A stretch of DNA of 14,941 nucleotides from Phycisphaerales bacterium UBA3190 (GTDB lineage Bacteria; Planctomycetota; Phycisphaerae; Phycisphaerales; UBA1924), in NCBI GenBank assembly GCA_002364005.1, contig DEXG01000025.1, forward strand, positions 17,159-32,099. Reading direction: 5' to 3'. The position numbers and the translations under genes were made by a program. Positions 13,738 through 14,941 of this stretch are shown piece after piece (position 1 is the first letter of the stretch; every line of letters begins with the position of its first letter). The notes beneath the pieces were generated by a model. The model was given only the letters and a program-made list of their open reading frames with translations, did no database searches and was not told where the DNA came from.

Positions 13738-14634
13738 TTACATCGCCCCGCCATCGAATGTGATGCGTTCGGTCTTGCGATGCGGATCCGGCTCAGGGAC
13801 AGCCGAGAGCAGCGACTGCGTGTAGCGGTGCTGCGGGTTCTCGATGATCTGCTCGCGGGTGCCCTCTTCCACGATCTTGCCCTTGTACATCACCGCGATG
13901 CGCTTGCACACATGCTGGATGACGGCCATGTCGTGGGAGATGAAGAGGTAGCTGAGCCCGAACTCTTCCTGGAGGTCCATGAGGAGGTTGATGACCTGGG
14001 CCTGGATGGACACATCGAGGGCCGAGGTGGGCTCGTCGCAGACGATGAACTTGGGCTCCAGCGCTAGGGCGCGGGCAATGCCGATACGCTGACGCTGACC
14101 ACCCGAGAACTCGTGCGGGTAGCGATCGGCGGCTGCTCGGGGCATGCCGCATCGTTCGAGGAGTGATTCGACCCGTTCGCGCAGTTCGGCCTTGTCGGTC
14201 ACCATGCCGTGAACGACGAGCGGTTCGCCCACGATGGAAGCGATGCGCATGCGTGGGTTGAGTGAGCCAGCGGGGTCTTGGAACACAATCTGCATGTCCC
14301 GGCGAAGTTTCTGCAGTTCACTCCCCGAGGCGTCGAAGACATCGTGGCCATCGAAAAGAACCCGTCCGCCCGTCGCCGGGAGCAGACGCAGCAGGGTGCG
14401 ACCGACCGTGGTCTTGCCACAGCCCGACTCGCCCACGAGCCCGAGCGTCTCGCCCTGGCCAATGTGGAATGAGACCCCATCGACGGCTTTGAAGTGGTCT
14501 GTGACCCTCTGGAGCAGCCCTGAGCGGATCGGGAAATATGTTTTCAACCCATCAACCACGAGCAGCGGCTTCTCGCTGCTGGGGCTTGGAGCGGGTGTGG
14601 TTTGGGGTTCGATCACGGCGCTGGTCTCACTCAT
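13738..14634 (-). CDS. Peptide-type ABC transporter ATP-binding protein (OppF/DppF family)
   Basis: This ATPase subunit would power import of oligopeptides, dipeptides or a related solute from the cytoplasmic face of the inner membrane. The 298 residues hold Walker A GESGCGKTT (68-76), Q-loop Gln119, signature FSGGQRQR (176-183), Walker B FIVCDE (196-201) and H-loop His234. The insertion FQDPAGSLNPRM (118-129) and the tail HRYTQSLLSAVPEPDP are diagnostic of the OppD/OppF/DppF group. LLVVDGLKTYFPIRSG at the start favours OppF/DppF over OppD. The ATG at 14634 lacks a Shine-Dalgarno sequence; TAAGAT stands 6 nt before it. No permease, binding protein or second ATPase is in the window, and a tRNA gene on the other strand precedes it, so it appears separated from its partners. 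Confidence 0.93.
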   Translation of the reverse strand: MSETSAVIEPQTTPAPSPSSEKPLLVVDGLKTYFPIRSGLLQRVTDHFKAVDGVSFHIGQGETLGLVGESGCGKTTVGRTLLRLLPATGGRVLFDGHDVFDASGSELQKLRRDMQIVFQDPAGSLNPRMRIASIVGEPLVVHGMVTDKAELRERVESLLERCGMPRAAADRYPHEFSGGQRQRIGIARALALEPKFIVCDEPTSALDVSIQAQVINLLMDLQEEFGLSYLFISHDMAVIQHVCKRIAVMYKGKIVEEGTREQIIENPQHRYTQSLLSAVPEPDPHRKTERITFDGGAM

Positions 14635-14640
14635 GGGTGC

Positions 14641-14646
14641 ATCTTA
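14641..14646 (-). promoter_or_regulatory. -10-like hexamer before the ABC ATPase gene (possible leaderless start)
   Basis: TAAGAT on the minus strand (14646-14641) lies 6 nt before the ATG and matches the -10 consensus at four of six positions. GTGACG lies 15 nt upstream of it as a weak -35 at sub-optimal spacing. There is no Shine-Dalgarno sequence before this gene. Confidence 0.35.
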
Positions 14647-14713
14647 GCCGATACAGACCATCGTCACCGGGGCACCGCTGACAGGAATCGCCCATTTTCG
14701 CACAAGACTCGGG

Positions 14714-14741
14714 TTGACGGGGCCGACGATCGGGGTATCCT
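14714..14741 (+). promoter_or_regulatory. Probable tRNA-Phe promoter
   Basis: TTGACG (14714-14719) and TATCCT (14736-14741) are 16 nt apart; each is close to the sigma-70 consensus. Transcription would begin near 14748, about 50 nt before the tRNA. A small hairpin (GGGGT 14750-14754 with ACCCC 14761-14765) sits in the leader that processing would remove. Confidence 0.5.
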
Positions 14742-14799
14742 TCACCCCTGGGGTCAGACGACCCCCTCCAATGCATGACGCCTCGTGCTGAATGCGGTT

Positions 14800-14872
14800 G
14801 GGCATATAGCTCAGTTGGTAGAGCACGGCATTGAAAATGCCGGTGTCCGTGGTTCAAGTCCGCGTATGCCCA
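14800..14872 (+). tRNA. tRNA-Phe (anticodon GAA)
   Basis: The 73-nt gene folds as a cloverleaf: acceptor GGGCATA/TATGCCC with discriminator A, D-arm with AGCTCAGTTGG, anticodon stem CGGCA/TGCCG with loop TTGAAAA, and T-arm CGTGG-TTCAAGT-CCGCG with one T-G wobble. The GAA anticodon reads UUC and UUU. CCA is not encoded. Confidence 0.96.
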
Positions 14873-14916
14873 TTCAAGTCCAGCATCTCCGATGCGACAT
14901 CTGCGAAACACAACAG

Positions 14917-14941
14917 AAAACGCCGCGGTCAGCTGACCGCG
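14917..14941 (+). terminator. Probable terminator of tRNA-Phe, cut by the window end
   Basis: A perfect 18-bp palindrome (14924-14941, CGCGGTC-AGCT-GACCGCG) reaches the last base. It is preceded by AAAACGC, as expected for a bidirectional hairpin whose right arm would continue GGCGTTTT outside the window. It lies 45 nt after the tRNA. The missing T-run cannot be seen. Confidence 0.6.

Noticed and set aside
14853..14881. TTCAAGTCC occurs in the tRNA-Phe T-arm and again directly after the tRNA, like an integration site
   Set aside because: Only 9 bp are repeated, from the T-loop and not the tRNA 3' end, and no integrase or mobile gene is present.

Overview
The window is GC-rich bacterial chromosome with tightly packed genes on both strands. 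The gene mix points to a planctomycete, most likely of the class Phycisphaerae: a short two-partner-secretion exoprotein with its outer-membrane transporter, an EF-hand-rich exported protein with a dockerin-like last loop, a ComB-type phosphosulfolactate phosphatase, and core genes with few Shine-Dalgarno sequences. This placement is inference; there is no rRNA to confirm it.

Layout. Positions 2-481 (+) hold the 3' end of an M24 metallopeptidase gene. Positions 6660-543 (-) look like one operon: TpsB transporter, TpsA exoprotein, comB and gpmA, with gaps of 15, 16 and 36 nt, ending at a rho-independent terminator near 491-516. A small lipoprotein gene (6825-7181, +) diverges from it. Its last codons lie inside a minus-strand terminator that serves the EF-hand gene (8139-7192, -). 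Next on the minus strand come tRNA-Met(CAT) with its own terminator, tatA and folD. folD diverges from ligA (9774-11942, +) across only 62 nt. ligA overlaps a CYTH-domain gene by 4 nt (GTGA). That gene converges on a ThrE-family exporter gene with interlocked stop codons (CTAG). The exporter is downstream of an OppF/DppF-type ATPase gene (14634-13738, -). The window ends with tRNA-Phe(GAA) on the plus strand and half of a probable terminator.

How the genes may work together. TpsB and TpsA form a classic secretion pair across the outer membrane. comB and gpmA both sit close to phosphoenolpyruvate metabolism (3PG to 2PG to PEP, then PEP plus sulfite to phosphosulfolactate, then sulfolactate), so their adjacency may be metabolic. 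ligA is a complete NAD+-dependent DNA ligase translationally coupled to the CYTH protein.

Most notable. FolD carries substitutions at all three residues tied to cyclohydrolase chemistry (Lys54 to Gln, Gln98 to His, Asp121 to Glu), suggesting a dehydrogenase-only or altered enzyme. Several genes lack a Shine-Dalgarno sequence and have a -10-like hexamer 6-8 nt before the ATG, suggesting leaderless transcripts. I found no CRISPR array, insertion sequence, integrase or rRNA, and no gene-free stretch longer than 300 nt.
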